Shown: positions 19,141-28,560, counted from the stretch's first letter. The stretch: DNA of 64,000 nt from Symmachiella macrocystis (GCF_007860075.1 NZ_SJPP01000001.1:310001-374000), one strand, 5' to 3'. Numbers and translations: made by a program. Notes: generated by a model not told the origin, from the letters alone.

Positions 19141-20022
19141 TTACGGAGTATTCGTTGGCTCAATGACCATATTATCAATCAACCGCGTCGTCCCCACCCG
19201 AGCCGCAATAAGCGCCACAAGACGCGCCGTTGGTTGTGCGTCCTCCTTCAACGTCTCCGCATCAACGATGGTTGCATAGTCCAACTCAATGCCGGGAGTT
19301 TGTTGCATCCGCTGTACCATCTCCTGACGGAGGGCTGTTAAATCGGTTTCCCCCGCTGCGACCCGATCGCAAGCGAATTGTAGGCACTGGCTGAGGGAGA
19401 GCGCCGTTTCCCGTTCCGATTCACTGAGATAGCGGTTACGGCTGCTCAGCGCCAATCCGTCCGGCTCACGAATGGTGGGGCAGGTGGTAATTTCCACCGG
19501 CAGTGCCAAATCGCGACACATCTGGCGAATGATCAATTGCTGTTGGTAGTCCTTGCGACCGAAATAGCCGACGTCGGGCGCAACGATGTTCAGCAGCTTT
19601 AAGACCACCGTCGTGACGCCGCGAAAATGTCCCGGCCGATGCGCCCCTTCCACAATGGTCGAAAGCTCGACTGCTTCGACAATCGTCTGGTCGCCGGCCG
19701 GGTAAATCGTCGGCACATCGGGATGAAATACGAGGTCGACACCTTCCTCACCACAGCCCCGCAGGTCCGCTTCAATCGGCCGCGGATAGCGTTCCAGATC
19801 CTCGCGCGGACTAAACTGGGTGGGATTGACGAAGATCGAAACAACCACAAAATCGCACTCCTCCCGCGCGGCACGCATCAAACTGAGATGGCCCTCGTGC
19901 AGTGCGCCCATCGTCGGCACCAGACCGATTTTCTTCCCCGCGCGCCGAGCAACAGCAACCGCCGCTCGCACGTCGGCGATCGATTTTGCGATGTTCATTG
20001 TTTGCAGATCCGTAGCAGCCAA
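19141..20022 (-). CDS. panC: Pantothenate synthetase
   Basis: 293 residues, normal length. Ligates pantoate and beta-alanine with ATP in coenzyme A synthesis. The HIGH-type motif GALHEGHLSLMR, the preceding GLVPTM, FVNPTQFSPREDLERYPR, and FGRKDYQQ are intact, as is the KMSKS-like segment LSSRNRYLS. It is followed by the lgt-like gene 44 bp away. Start at ATG 20022. Confidence 0.96.
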   Translation of the reverse strand: MAATDLQTMNIAKSIADVRAAVAVARRAGKKIGLVPTMGALHEGHLSLMRAAREECDFVVVSIFVNPTQFSPREDLERYPRPIEADLRGCGEEGVDLVFHPDVPTIYPAGDQTIVEAVELSTIVEGAHRPGHFRGVTTVVLKLLNIVAPDVGYFGRKDYQQQLIIRQMCRDLALPVEITTCPTIREPDGLALSSRNRYLSESERETALSLSQCLQFACDRVAAGETDLTALRQEMVQRMQQTPGIELDYATIVDAETLKEDAQPTARLVALIAARVGTTRLIDNMVIEPTNTP

Positions 20023-20234
20023 CCTTCTGTCTCCGCCTTCACCGATAATGCTTGCGATTTAAGTATTCCCAGTCACTCCATCGCTTGTCTCAATTTTTAG
20101 GGGGATGCCACCGGCCCCCTCATGATGCGCTGGGACCAAGTCCTGAGGATTTCCGCCGAAATTTTAACGGTTTGCGACGTTTAAGGCGAGACCTGACGGT
20201 GAAACCTCAGGGGTGAGCAGCAGACAGGCGTGGA

Positions 20235-20921
20235 TTATGCATCGTCGCTGTCGGGCGACTCTCCGATTTCCGGCCGGTGGCGGACGATTTCTCCTTCTAC
20301 CAGATAGATCACATCCTCGGCGATATTCGTCGCATGATCGGCAACACGTTCGACGTGGCGCGAGACCGAAAACAGATGCATCATTGGTTCGATCAGATCC
20401 GGAGTCCGCTTCATCGTTTCGGTCAGTTCCTGGATGATGTTGCGATTGTACTCGTCGACGGTCTCGTCCCGTGTGCAAACGCGGCGCGCTAAGTGGCTGT
20501 CGAGTTGGACCAGCGCATCGATACTATCGTGCAGCATCGACAACGCTTCGCCAGCCATTCGCTCCAGTGTTTCGGGAATCGTGACCACCGGACCCGAGGC
20601 GAGACTGGCGGCCCGCTCGGCGATATTCACGCCCAAATCGGCCACACGTTCCAACTCACCGGTGATTTTTAACACTGTGGTAATCCGCCGCAGATCGTCG
20701 GCAACCGGCTGATACAGCGCCAGAATTTTCAGGCAGTCCTCTTCCAAGCGGACGTCCAAATCGTCAATGGCATCGTCTTGCGTGACCAGATCATGGCAAA
20801 CAGCCGAATCGGGTTCCTGCAGCGCCGCCAGCGACTTATGCACCAACTCTTCCGCCATACCACACATCAGCAGCATGTTGCGGTGCAGGGTTTCCAAATC
20901 CCGTGTGAGATGTCTGGACAA
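20235..20921 (-). CDS. phoU: PhoU-type phosphate signalling protein
   Basis: 228 residues with two three-helix PhoU repeats: DDAIDDLDVRLEEDCLKILAL and DETVDEYNRNIIQEL are the acidic metal-binding repeats. PhoU normally links the Pst transporter to PhoR to restrain the phosphate regulon; no pst genes are within the window. It sits 73 bp after a sigma factor gene on the same strand, so the two could be co-transcribed. Confidence 0.93.
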   Translation of the reverse strand: MSRHLTRDLETLHRNMLLMCGMAEELVHKSLAALQEPDSAVCHDLVTQDDAIDDLDVRLEEDCLKILALYQPVADDLRRITTVLKITGELERVADLGVNIAERAASLASGPVVTIPETLERMAGEALSMLHDSIDALVQLDSHLARRVCTRDETVDEYNRNIIQELTETMKRTPDLIEPMMHLFSVSRHVERVADHATNIAEDVIYLVEGEIVRHRPEIGESPDSDDA

Positions 20922-20994
20922 TGAAACGTCCGTCCTTGCGAAGGAATGTATCGTCCTTGCGAATAGTAAACTTCGATTCCCGCAAACAGGGCAA

Positions 20995-21627
20995 TCACCG
21001 CCCCATGGGGTTGGCGTCCGGGCCGAGTAGATCTTGTAGTTTGTTCAACGAGCGGCTGAGCAGCACGCGGACAGAACCGTCGGTCTTGCCAATTTTTTGC
21101 GCGATTTCTTTGGTCGGCAGACCTTCGACATACCGCAAACGCAGTGCCTCTTGGCTTTCCGCCGGGAGCGTGGCGAGGACTTCTTGCAATTTGAATTCGC
21201 GCTGATCGCGGGAGAACGCCTGACTGGGCGTTGTCATGGTCACGACCAGCATGTCGATCAGTCCCCCTTGTCCCGTCGTGGAACTCGTACCGCCCACCGG
21301 CGAATTACCCGAGACCTCTTTGTTCGCCGATCGTTTTTGTGCGCCGATGTATTTTCGATGCGCGTCGATAATTCGACGTTCGGCAATTTGGCACAACCAA
21401 TTGAACGGATCGCGGTCTTTGAATTCCATGTCCGGCAAACCGCGTAGGGCATGAATCGTCACTTCCTGCAGCAGGTCGTTCGGTTCGACTTTGCTGGCCA
21501 ATGCGGAACTGACATTGCGGTTGATGAATGCCAGCAACTGCATGCGACGCAATTCAATGAATTCCCCCAGCGCATCGGTATCCCCCTGTTTTACGCGTTC
21601 GACAAGTTGTGCGTCGGAGTCGGACAT
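20995..21627 (-). CDS. Sigma-70 family (ECF-type, planctomycete group) sigma factor
   Basis: 210 residues. Region 2 (VEPNDLLQEVTIHALRGL, FNWLCQIAERRIIDAHR) and region 4 (TLPAESQEALRLRYVEGLPTKEIAQKIGKTDGSVRVLLSRSLNKLQ) are clear; between them lies a Ser/Gly/Thr-rich linker. No anti-sigma gene is next to it, as is common for this group, so control may be through other means. Its 5' region contains one copy of an 83-base inverted-ended repeat. Confidence 0.9.
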   Translation of the reverse strand: MSDSDAQLVERVKQGDTDALGEFIELRRMQLLAFINRNVSSALASKVEPNDLLQEVTIHALRGLPDMEFKDRDPFNWLCQIAERRIIDAHRKYIGAQKRSANKEVSGNSPVGGTSSTTGQGGLIDMLVVTMTTPSQAFSRDQREFKLQEVLATLPAESQEALRLRYVEGLPTKEIAQKIGKTDGSVRVLLSRSLNKLQDLLGPDANPMGR

Positions 21628-21657
21628 GCAATTCGCTCCTGGATCTGTTTACAAGCA

Positions 21658-21740
21658 GTTTCAAAACCCACTGACGCATCCCACTGACACTGATCTGACC
21701 GTTTCGGGAACAAGCGCAACCGGGTTTTGAAACGGGTTCT
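21658..21740. repeat. 83-base hairpin-ended direct repeat, copy 1
   Basis: Starts gtttcaaaacccactgac and ends caaccgggttttgaaacggg plus ttct. The two ends are reverse complements (gtttcaaaaccc / gggttttgaaac), so the unit could fold into a long stem-loop. Copy 2 at 21841-21923 has the same length and aligns without gaps. It lies in the 5' region of the sigma factor gene. Confidence 0.65.
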
Positions 21741-21840
21741 CATCATGACGTGGGCCGCCGCGCGTCCGCGGATTACCGAGTTGGATGTTATCCCGAACGA
21801 CGGCAAATTGACAACAGGTTTTGAGCATTCCCGTCAAGTT

Positions 21841-21923
21841 GTTTCAAAACCCTCGGGTGCGTTCCGCTGATACGGGGCTGTCAGTTACCGGAACAAACGC
21901 AACCAGGTTTTGAACCGGGTTCT
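21841..21923. repeat. 83-base hairpin-ended direct repeat, copy 2
   Basis: Starts gtttcaaaaccctcgggtgc and ends caaccaggttttgaaccggg plus ttct. Aligned to copy 1, the outer parts are nearly identical (gtttcaaaaccc, ggaacaa.cgcaacc.ggttttgaa.cgggttct) and the middle is diverged. Its last two bases enter the stop codon of the neighbouring oxidoreductase gene. Confidence 0.65.
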
Positions 21924-22917
21924 ATTCACAACGGACCATCCGGCCGGTTGTGACCGAGCGCAAGACTGCCGCAGTGAAGTCAAAGACCGGCAGCGCGCAA
22001 TCCGCCGGCGCCGGATTCGCCGCCCCCGCTACCAAACAATCTACGAATCCGCGATCTGGATCCGAACAGGTCTCGTTGATGGGGATTTCCTGCAGATCAT
22101 TGTTCTCCGCACGCCACAACCGATCTTGCTTGACGATCAAATCAGCGTCCCGGCAATAAATCACAATATCTTCGTGATAATGTTCAGCATTGCCGGTCAG
22201 CGTCATGCTCAATGTCACATCGTTTGTGAGTTTCCCGGCGATGGCCGTGACGATTTCAATATGGCTGCCATGACGATGGCTGACGGCGTACACCTCCTCC
22301 GGTTTAAGGCCGGTGAGAAAAAACAACAGGTCCACTTTGTGGCTGCCCGCATCGCCCAGAAACCCTCCGGGATTGTGTTCATGGCTGTCGCGCCACGTGC
22401 CGCCGATGGTTTGTTGCCAACGTTCGGCCAAGTCGAATGTCACCGTATGGATCGGTCCCCAGCGGCCCGATTGCAACTCGCGGCGCAGCATTTGATAAAT
22501 CGCCCAGTGACGGCGTTGATAGGCAACCGACAGCAACGGCCCCCCCGCCCCGGCTGCGTCGATCATCTCGACAATCCGCTCCCGCGATTCGGCCAACGGT
22601 TTTTCACACAGTACATGCCACCCCCGCGCACGACAGGCGGTCGTCTGCTCGAAATGCAACTGCGTCGGCGTACAGATGACGGCTGCGTCCAATGGGATTG
22701 ACGACTCCAACAAGGCTGCGAAGTCGTCAAAGACTTGGCTGTCGGCTGCGTACTCCTCCGCCAGTTGCACAGCGTTGTCGCGGAGCGGGTCACAGAATGC
22801 GGCCAATGTCACGCGGGGATCGCGGGCCAACCGTTGTGCATGCAGGCGGCCAATTTGACCGCAGCCGATCAAGGCGACTTTGACCGGAGGTGTTAACGGC
22901 AGCTGTTGTCTGTCCAT
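21922..22917 (-). CDS. Gfo/Idh/MocA family NAD(P)-dependent oxidoreductase
   Basis: 331 residues. N-terminal Rossmann fold with VALIGCGQIGRLHAQRL, then AVICTPTQLHFEQ and HVLCEKPLAES, the EKP motif that lines the active site; the C-terminal beta domain has GGFLGDAGSHKVDLLFFL with the usual Gly-Asp-x-Gly-x-His. The family oxidises sugars, inositols and related polyols; the substrate is not evident. ATG at 22917 preferred over a TTG four codons upstream. Downstream end is overlapped by repeat copy 2. Confidence 0.88.
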   Translation of the reverse strand: MDRQQLPLTPPVKVALIGCGQIGRLHAQRLARDPRVTLAAFCDPLRDNAVQLAEEYAADSQVFDDFAALLESSIPLDAAVICTPTQLHFEQTTACRARGWHVLCEKPLAESRERIVEMIDAAGAGGPLLSVAYQRRHWAIYQMLRRELQSGRWGPIHTVTFDLAERWQQTIGGTWRDSHEHNPGGFLGDAGSHKVDLLFFLTGLKPEEVYAVSHRHGSHIEIVTAIAGKLTNDVTLSMTLTGNAEHYHEDIVIYCRDADLIVKQDRLWRAENNDLQEIPINETCSDPDRGFVDCLVAGAANPAPADCALPVFDFTAAVLRSVTTGRMVRCE

Positions 22918-23064
22918 CGGCGATTCCAATGAGGATGACTCGGGGTACGGCAGGATGCGTCCGGCGTTGTCATTTGTATCGGACCGGCCTAAGATCGCAA
23001 CCGTTGGGGGATCGCCCCGTGTTGAAATTTATTCCGCAGAAAAATCCTACGAGAGTCGTCTGTT

Positions 23065-23409
23065 ATGTCACAACCGGAATTGCATCCGCTAGAAATCAGT
23101 TGCACCGTCGTGAAGGCCAAACTCGATGGCGGTGATGAGTTTTTCTTTCTCGACTGCCGCGAAGCAGACGAACATCAACTCGTGAATATCACCGAAGCAG
23201 CGTTGGTGCCGATGAGTGAAATTCAAGATCGCGTTACTGAGTTGCAACCGCATCAGGATGGCGAGATCATCATCCACTGTCATCACGGCGGCCGCAGTTT
23301 GCAGGTGGCCACATGGCTACACGGACAAGGCTTTGCCAACGTTAAAAGCATGGCCGGCGGCATTGACCAATGGGCGATGGAGATTGACACCGCGCTGACC
23401 CGCTATTAA
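23065..23409 (+). CDS. Rhodanese-like sulfur carrier/transferase domain protein
   Basis: 114 residues, a single rhodanese domain. FFLDCREADEHQLVNI is the entry motif and HCHHGGRS holds the catalytic cysteine with a CxxGxR-type loop; MAGGIDQWA ends the domain. It resembles the stand-alone rhodaneses that feed sulfur to MoeB/ThiF-type enzymes, though none is adjacent. Cytoplasmic; no signal peptide. Confidence 0.9.
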   Translation: MSQPELHPLEISCTVVKAKLDGGDEFFFLDCREADEHQLVNITEAALVPMSEIQDRVTELQPHQDGEIIIHCHHGGRSLQVATWLHGQGFANVKSMAGGIDQWAMEIDTALTRY

Positions 23410-23483
23410 CGCAATCGGTCGACACGCGAAGCGGTACCCCTGCGTTGATCGACCATTCTTAGAAATTGCAAAGGGCAGGACAA

Positions 23484-23723
23484 ATGGCCGTTGCGATCGT
23501 TGTCCCCCAACTCGGTCTCGAAGGTCAACCGCTGCAGGTGAGCCTCTGGTTTGTCGATGTTGGCCAGGAGGTGCTCGCCGGGGACCGCTTGGTGGAAGTC
23601 ATGCTGCCCGGCATGACGTTTGACATCTCAGCCAGTTGCAATGGGACCTTGGCTGCTATTGATGTTCGCGAAGGGGCGTCGATTGCCGAAGGAGAGACGT
23701 TGGGGAAAATCCACCCCGCCTAA
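23484..23723 (+). CDS. Lipoyl/biotinyl-like domain protein lacking the modified lysine
   Basis: 79 residues from the ATG at 23484. Residues 1-79 follow the barrel-sandwich hybrid fold: VPQLGLEGQPLQVSLWFVDVGQEVLAGDRLVEV ... CNGTLAAIDVREGASIAEGETLGKI. The hairpin turn normally reading E-T-D-K-A is here E-V-M-L-P-G, with no lysine; the only lysine is K75. It therefore cannot be lipoylated or biotinylated at the usual site. It lies 74 bp after the rhodanese gene. It may be a structural or binding relic, or a protein of different function with the same fold. Confidence 0.75.
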   Translation: MAVAIVVPQLGLEGQPLQVSLWFVDVGQEVLAGDRLVEVMLPGMTFDISASCNGTLAAIDVREGASIAEGETLGKIHPA

Positions 23724-23751
23724 GCACTTCCCGTGGTCCAGGCCGTTTTCG

Positions 23752-24696
23752 TCAAATCCCCTCTGCATCGCCGGCCAATGTCTCAAGATGCACGCGCACA
23801 CAATCGGGGAGGATCTCCAGGTTGTAGCCCCCTTCGAGGAAACTGATCAGCCGTCGATCGGCGTATTCGTTGGCGATGTCGGCGACCAGTTGTGTCAGCA
23901 TGATGTAGTCGTGAGTCTCTAATCCCAGCGAGCCAACAGGATCGAGCCGATGCGCGTCGAACCCGGCGCTGAGCAACACCAGTTCCGGCCGGCACTGGGC
24001 GGCAATATCTTTGATCATGATTTGAAAGCGGGAAAAATAATCATCCCGCGACGTACCGAATTCGATCGGCAGATTCATCGTTGTTCCCAGGCCGGGACCC
24101 TCACCCGTCTCGTCTTCGGTCCCCGTGCCTGGATAGAACGGGTGCCGGTGGATGGAGAGAAAGTACACATTTTCCGAACGATAAAACGTCGCTTGTGTGC
24201 CGTTGCCATGATGCACATCCCAATCCACAATCAACACACGCGATAGCTTATGGTGTTCCACTGCATGCTTGGCGGCGACAGCAATGTTGTTGAATAGACA
24301 AAAACCCATAGCTTGATGCCGTAAGGCGTGATGTCCCGGAGGACGGACCAAACAGGCTGCGCGGATCTCATCGCCGGTCAGCACCGCATCGACGGCGGCA
24401 ATTCCCGCGCCGCATGCCAAGCGCGTGGCGTCGTAGGACTGGGGACTGACCACGGTGTCCGCCTCGATACGGCCGCCCCCTTTTTCAGCGAATTTTGAAA
24501 CCAATTGGACGTAGTTTGAATTATGAACGCGGGCAATTTGCTCACCAGTCGCCGCTTTGAACTGGGGCCGCGTATAACGTTTGTTGAGTTCTGATCCGTC
24601 AATGTTCTCCAGAATGCGCGACAATCGCTCTGGGCACTCCGGATGGTGGCCGGTTTCGTGTTCGAGAAACAGCGGATCAGTGTAGAGTAAAGGCAT
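23752..24696 (-). CDS. Histone deacetylase-like / acetoin utilisation (AcuC-type) amidohydrolase
   Basis: 314 residues of the zinc-dependent deacetylase superfamily. RPPGHHA holds the catalytic His pair, VDWDVHHGNGTQ gives Asp and His zinc ligands, and LLSAGFDAHRLDPVG gives the second Asp. In bacteria members deacetylate polyamines, acetoin-pathway enzymes or other acetyl-amides; which one cannot be told. Start at ATG 24696; convergent with the lipoyl-like gene. Confidence 0.92.
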   Translation of the reverse strand: MPLLYTDPLFLEHETGHHPECPERLSRILENIDGSELNKRYTRPQFKAATGEQIARVHNSNYVQLVSKFAEKGGGRIEADTVVSPQSYDATRLACGAGIAAVDAVLTGDEIRAACLVRPPGHHALRHQAMGFCLFNNIAVAAKHAVEHHKLSRVLIVDWDVHHGNGTQATFYRSENVYFLSIHRHPFYPGTGTEDETGEGPGLGTTMNLPIEFGTSRDDYFSRFQIMIKDIAAQCRPELVLLSAGFDAHRLDPVGSLGLETHDYIMLTQLVADIANEYADRRLISFLEGGYNLEILPDCVRVHLETLAGDAEGI

Positions 24697-25490
24697 GGCG
24701 AGGGAGTTCGATTCTAGAATCGGTTCGGCTCAGAGCCGACGCCTACTGTTGTATGACGTATGCTCAATTATTGCTAAGACGTTTAAGAGTATCCGGAATT
24801 TTGCTTGGCAGGACAATCGATCCAGCCACGATAACTGGAAAAAACGATTGGTCTCCAGCACTGGAAATGAGTCATTTTAGAGGCCGGGATGGAAGTGGGG
24901 GTTTGCCAAGGGATATGGTCAACACACAGCCTGCTGCGTCCTGAGAATCAGAACTTCAGCAAACTTGTCCCAAAGTTTTAGTGGCTCTCTTAGGGAATCA
25001 ACTTGACACTTCCGACTCTGCGGTGATAACGTAGATTTTCATTACTGTTGTTATTCTTTATCGTTTTCAGTCATTTCATTGCGGGTCGCCGTCAAGGCGA
25101 GGGCCACGTCATTCCTTATTTCGCATTTTTTGCGCCATCCGACTTAAGAGGGCTATGTCCTCGGAACCGAGTTATTTTTCGGTCACTTTTCATTGGGTAA
25201 GGTGGAATTGGTCGATTGATCGCGGCCTAATGGTCTTCATGAAATCCTTGCGAATCGATCATTCCTGCGAAAAAAGACTCTGAGACTGCAAATTTGCTAC
25301 TCTTGGCCATTGATCTCCGGCATAATATCAGAATGTCAGCTTTGACCGGTTATCGGCCGAACTGCAGCATCCTTCGTAACAGTCGGATGTTGTGCGTGTT
25401 TGCGGTAATATGTCAGCGATACCGACGTGTTGCATGAATTGTGCCTGAGAAAGAATTCGAAGACTCAGCCACTACTTAGGTTCTCTAAAC
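24697..25490. other. Intergenic region, ~790 bp
   Basis: A gap between two divergent genes. It is more AT-rich than its flanks and carries no convincing coding frame or tRNA. A possible promoter-like pair is TTGACA at 25003-25008 with GATAAC 16 bases later, about 460 bases before the next start. Short open frames near 24695-24944 lack coding character. Confidence 0.4.
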
Positions 25491-27041
25491 GTGCCCCGAC
25501 TGAATCGACACATGAATCGAGTACTCAACGAAGAGACCGGAATTAGCAACCGCATGGTCAACAGGGACGATCAACCGACCATGTGTTTACAACTCCGTCG
25601 CCGATCCCGCCTTCTGGCCCCGATTTTATCGGTTGCTGCCATGGCGGTGGTGATGCCCATCGCAGCAGCGTTCGGACCGACGCAGCTGATGGCAGCAGAC
25701 GGAACGCCAGCGGATTCGGCTCCGGCTGAAAGCCCCGCGACTGCAGAGCAGGAAAAACCTGACTCGCAGTTACCCTATGGGTATAAGCCACCCGCGGTCC
25801 TCCCGCCGGGCGCCTCGAGCGATGAAGAATGGATCGTGCAGTTTGGAGACGGAGGCAAACGCGCGACGGACAATGCACGACGAGACTTCCTCTCCGTGTT
25901 CAACCGGGGAAATTTCGAATCCGCCGAGGACCGCGAAAACTTCGATAAATACGTGCAGTGGCGGTTATCGCAATTCACGCTGCGAAAGTATTTGACCGCC
26001 AATGCCCAACAACAACAAATTGGAGCCATGCGCTCAAAATGGCTTCGTGACGTCGATCGCGCCCGCAAAGCTAGCCCAACCATCTTCCAGGCGTATGTCG
26101 ACACTCTTGTGCGGGAAACCCCCAAATTATTTAAGTACCATATGGTTGCTCGGCTGAATGCGGCTGTGCTACTGGCCGAATTGAACGAAACCCCGGAAGA
26201 AAATAACAAACCTGCAGTACCGTTATTGGCAGTGACAGAACCGCTGTTAGATTTTCTGGGACAGGAAAACCAACTCGGTGTCGTGCGTGTTCCCGCAGTG
26301 CGGGGCTTAGCACGAGTGATTCGGGATGGTCAGCCACCCGAAAAATTACGCGACGATATTATTACCGCTTTTGTCAATGAGCTGCAAAACGGCGACCCGA
26401 AAAACGACGAGCTTGCCACCACCATTGCCGAAGAACTTGGCAGATTGGGAATCATCAATGGCAGTGATCGCACACCGGTCGTTGTCAATGCTCTCACAAA
26501 AGCACTGGCGGACAAAAAACGAGGTTATCGGTCTCGCAGTGAAGCCGCAGCAGCCCTGGGGCGGCTCTCATTGGACAACACGATCAACGTACGGCTGATT
26601 GCCTTTGAAATCGCCGCCCTCGCTCAGGAAATGGCCGACGCCTTCCAAAAAGAGGCGGCCAATGCAGTGAAAAATGAACAGAAACCAGATTACGTCGCCT
26701 GGAAGAAAAGTTTTTACAACCTGTATCTGGCGTTTAAAGGGGATACACGGGCAAATATTGAGCGTGGACATGGCCTGAGCAACAAGGATGGCCTGAACGG
26801 GGCGATCAAACAAACGGTCAATAGCGCGTATGGTCAGGTACTGCCGTTGATCCTTTCGATCCTCGTGGAAAAACCAATTGACTCCAAGGATCAGGATGCC
26901 ATTTTGCAATGGATACAGGCGAACACGCCGCAAAGTCGCAAGGTGCACGATTCCTTCCAGGAAATCATCAGCGACGACCAATCCCGCGCTCCCGGCACCA
27001 TCTCGAGTGCGACCGCAAGCAATACGGATGCGAATAATTAA
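25491..27041 (+). CDS. Secreted HEAT-like helical repeat protein
   Basis: 516 residues from a GTG at 25491; ATG codons at 25512, 25557 and 25581 are alternatives, and the last sits directly before a signal-peptide-like stretch (RRRSRLLAPILSVAAMAVVMPIAAAF...LMAADG). The mature part begins with a Pro/Ala/Glu-rich linker, then helices typical of HEAT/ARM-like arrays (e.g. AVPLLAVTEPLLDFLG, VVVNALTKALADKKRGYRSRSEAAAALGRLS, NVRLIAFEIAALAQEM). No catalytic motif. Planctomycete-type exported protein of unknown role, probably protein-protein binding. Confidence 0.72.
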   Translation: MPRLNRHMNRVLNEETGISNRMVNRDDQPTMCLQLRRRSRLLAPILSVAAMAVVMPIAAAFGPTQLMAADGTPADSAPAESPATAEQEKPDSQLPYGYKPPAVLPPGASSDEEWIVQFGDGGKRATDNARRDFLSVFNRGNFESAEDRENFDKYVQWRLSQFTLRKYLTANAQQQQIGAMRSKWLRDVDRARKASPTIFQAYVDTLVRETPKLFKYHMVARLNAAVLLAELNETPEENNKPAVPLLAVTEPLLDFLGQENQLGVVRVPAVRGLARVIRDGQPPEKLRDDIITAFVNELQNGDPKNDELATTIAEELGRLGIINGSDRTPVVVNALTKALADKKRGYRSRSEAAAALGRLSLDNTINVRLIAFEIAALAQEMADAFQKEAANAVKNEQKPDYVAWKKSFYNLYLAFKGDTRANIERGHGLSNKDGLNGAIKQTVNSAYGQVLPLILSILVEKPIDSKDQDAILQWIQANTPQSRKVHDSFQEIISDDQSRAPGTISSATASNTDANN

Positions 27042-27726
27042 TCGCCGCCCTGCTGCTGTCACACCGCTGCCACCGCACCACTTCCGCTTTCGCTGCGCCA
27101 CTTTTGCGATACTTTGCGATCAACGCTTCGTTGGAGATTTTCTCGCCAGGACGTAGGTTTAGGGAAACGGCGGCATATTTCCGGCGGGGAATTGCAGGTA
27201 ATTTCTAAAATCCCGCTCTGACGGTGCTGCCTGTCGCCGTTTTTTGCCGCGTGCGCATCCACACGATGAGTTTGGCTCGGTCACCGTTTGCGTAAACAGC
27301 GGTTTCTGTGGAATTGGGCTGGCAGGACCCGGCGTGAATCGACTATCTTCCGCCTCGCTTCTGAGATTAACCGCCCAGTGTGACATACCTGACGTTCGGT
27401 TGGCACGACTATTGTCAACCTTTAGAATTAGGGTCACTTTGCAGCGCGGTTATGCTCCAGTTGAACAGTTGGCCAAAATTTGCCGAAAACGAGTAAGGCT
27501 TTTTTGCCGCGAAGCAAAAAGCTCGGATGAGTTGAGGGACGCGTTTATCTCAAAATCAAAACTCCGTTTTTTGCGTGGCATTTGAAATTCCTGTCAATTC
27601 GGCGACAGGGGAAATTGAAGTTGCGGTTTGGATACTTTCTTGTGGTGGGCGGATGGGAAATTTGAATTTCTCGGCAGCTCAAACCACTCCATCGGCTTGA
27701 ATGATCATTTTGATCGAGGTGTGTTC
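27042..27726. other. Intergenic region before the DUF1571 gene
   Basis: About 685 bp without a supported gene. An open frame on the plus strand (27244-27585) has no recognisable features. A sigma-54-like element is at 27400-27416. A TTG at 27628 would extend the DUF1571 protein but lacks a ribosome site. Confidence 0.45.
27400..27416 (+). promoter_or_regulatory. Possible sigma-54-type promoter
   Basis: TTGGCACG-acta-TTGTC closely matches the TTGGCACG-N4-TTGCT consensus, with the -12 GC changed to GT. It points towards the DUF1571 gene 310 bases away. The spacing is right but the -12 mismatch weakens the case. Confidence 0.3.
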
Positions 27727-28560
27727 ATGGGACAGTTTAGGCAGTTGCGGGTTTCTGGTTTCTTAGTACAACTCTTAGCGTCTCGGGCCACGATTGCCGT
27801 AGCAATCACCGCTGGCATCATGGGGATGGCCACATGTGAAGCACATGGTCAGGAGGCCCCGAAAGAGCACCCGCTGGTCAAGCCGCTAAAAATCGTCCGT
27901 CAAAGCCGCAAAGCACTCGATGGCGTTAAGGACTACACCGCGACCTTTTCGAAAAAGGAACGCCTGGGCCGCGGCGGCCGCCAACTGTTGTCGCAAACCA
28001 TGCGAATGAAATTTCGCGAGGAACCTTTCAGCGTCTACTTTTTCTTCCAAAACAAGGACGCTGCAGGTCGCGAAGTGATTTACGTCAACGGCCGCAATAA
28101 CAACCAATTAGTCGTTCATGAAGGCAGCGGCATCGCGTCGCTCGTTGGTACGCTCACTTTTGCTCCGACCGCCAGCGAAGTGATGAAGGAAAACCGCTAT
28201 CCAATCACCAAGGTTGGTCTGAAAAACATGGTGGACAAAGTCATCGCGCAGTGGGAAGGCGAATCCAAAGTTGGCGAATCGACCGTCAAATACTACAACA
28301 GCGCCAAATTGGGCAATGTCGACTGCATGGCGATTGAATGCAGCCACCCCACGCCGCGCCGGCAGTTCACGTATCATATGACCCGCGTCTATGTTGATAA
28401 AAAATCCAAACTGCTCGTCCGTGTGGAACAGTACGGTTGGCCCAGCCGCGCTGGACAACAACCGCCGATCGTCGAGGAATTCACCTACTCCAACATCAAG
28501 ACCAACGTCGGACTTCGCGACGCCGATTTCGATCGTCGCAATCCTCAGTACAACTTCTAA
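27727..28560 (+). CDS. Secreted DUF1571 protein
   Basis: 277 residues from ATG 27727, which has GAGG 7 bases upstream. A signal-like hydrophobic region (residues ~10-40, ending CEAHGQE) precedes the DUF1571 domain: KDYTATFSKKERLGR, MRMKFREEPFSVYF, GREVIYVNGRNNN, IECSHPTPRRQFTYHMTRVYVDKKSKLLVRVE. The domain resembles the LolA/LolB-type fold of lipid or lipoprotein carriers in its strand pattern, which suggests a periplasmic carrier role by inference only. Common in planctomycetes. Confidence 0.8.
   Translation: MGQFRQLRVSGFLVQLLASRATIAVAITAGIMGMATCEAHGQEAPKEHPLVKPLKIVRQSRKALDGVKDYTATFSKKERLGRGGRQLLSQTMRMKFREEPFSVYFFFQNKDAAGREVIYVNGRNNNQLVVHEGSGIASLVGTLTFAPTASEVMKENRYPITKVGLKNMVDKVIAQWEGESKVGESTVKYYNSAKLGNVDCMAIECSHPTPRRQFTYHMTRVYVDKKSKLLVRVEQYGWPSRAGQQPPIVEEFTYSNIKTNVGLRDADFDRRNPQYNF

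Noticed and set aside
24695-24944. Two short plus-strand frames after the deacetylase start
   Set aside because: Under 65 codons, overlapping each other, no ribosome site or pattern.
27244-27585. 113-codon plus-strand frame
   Set aside because: No ribosome site, no domain, composition unlike neighbours.
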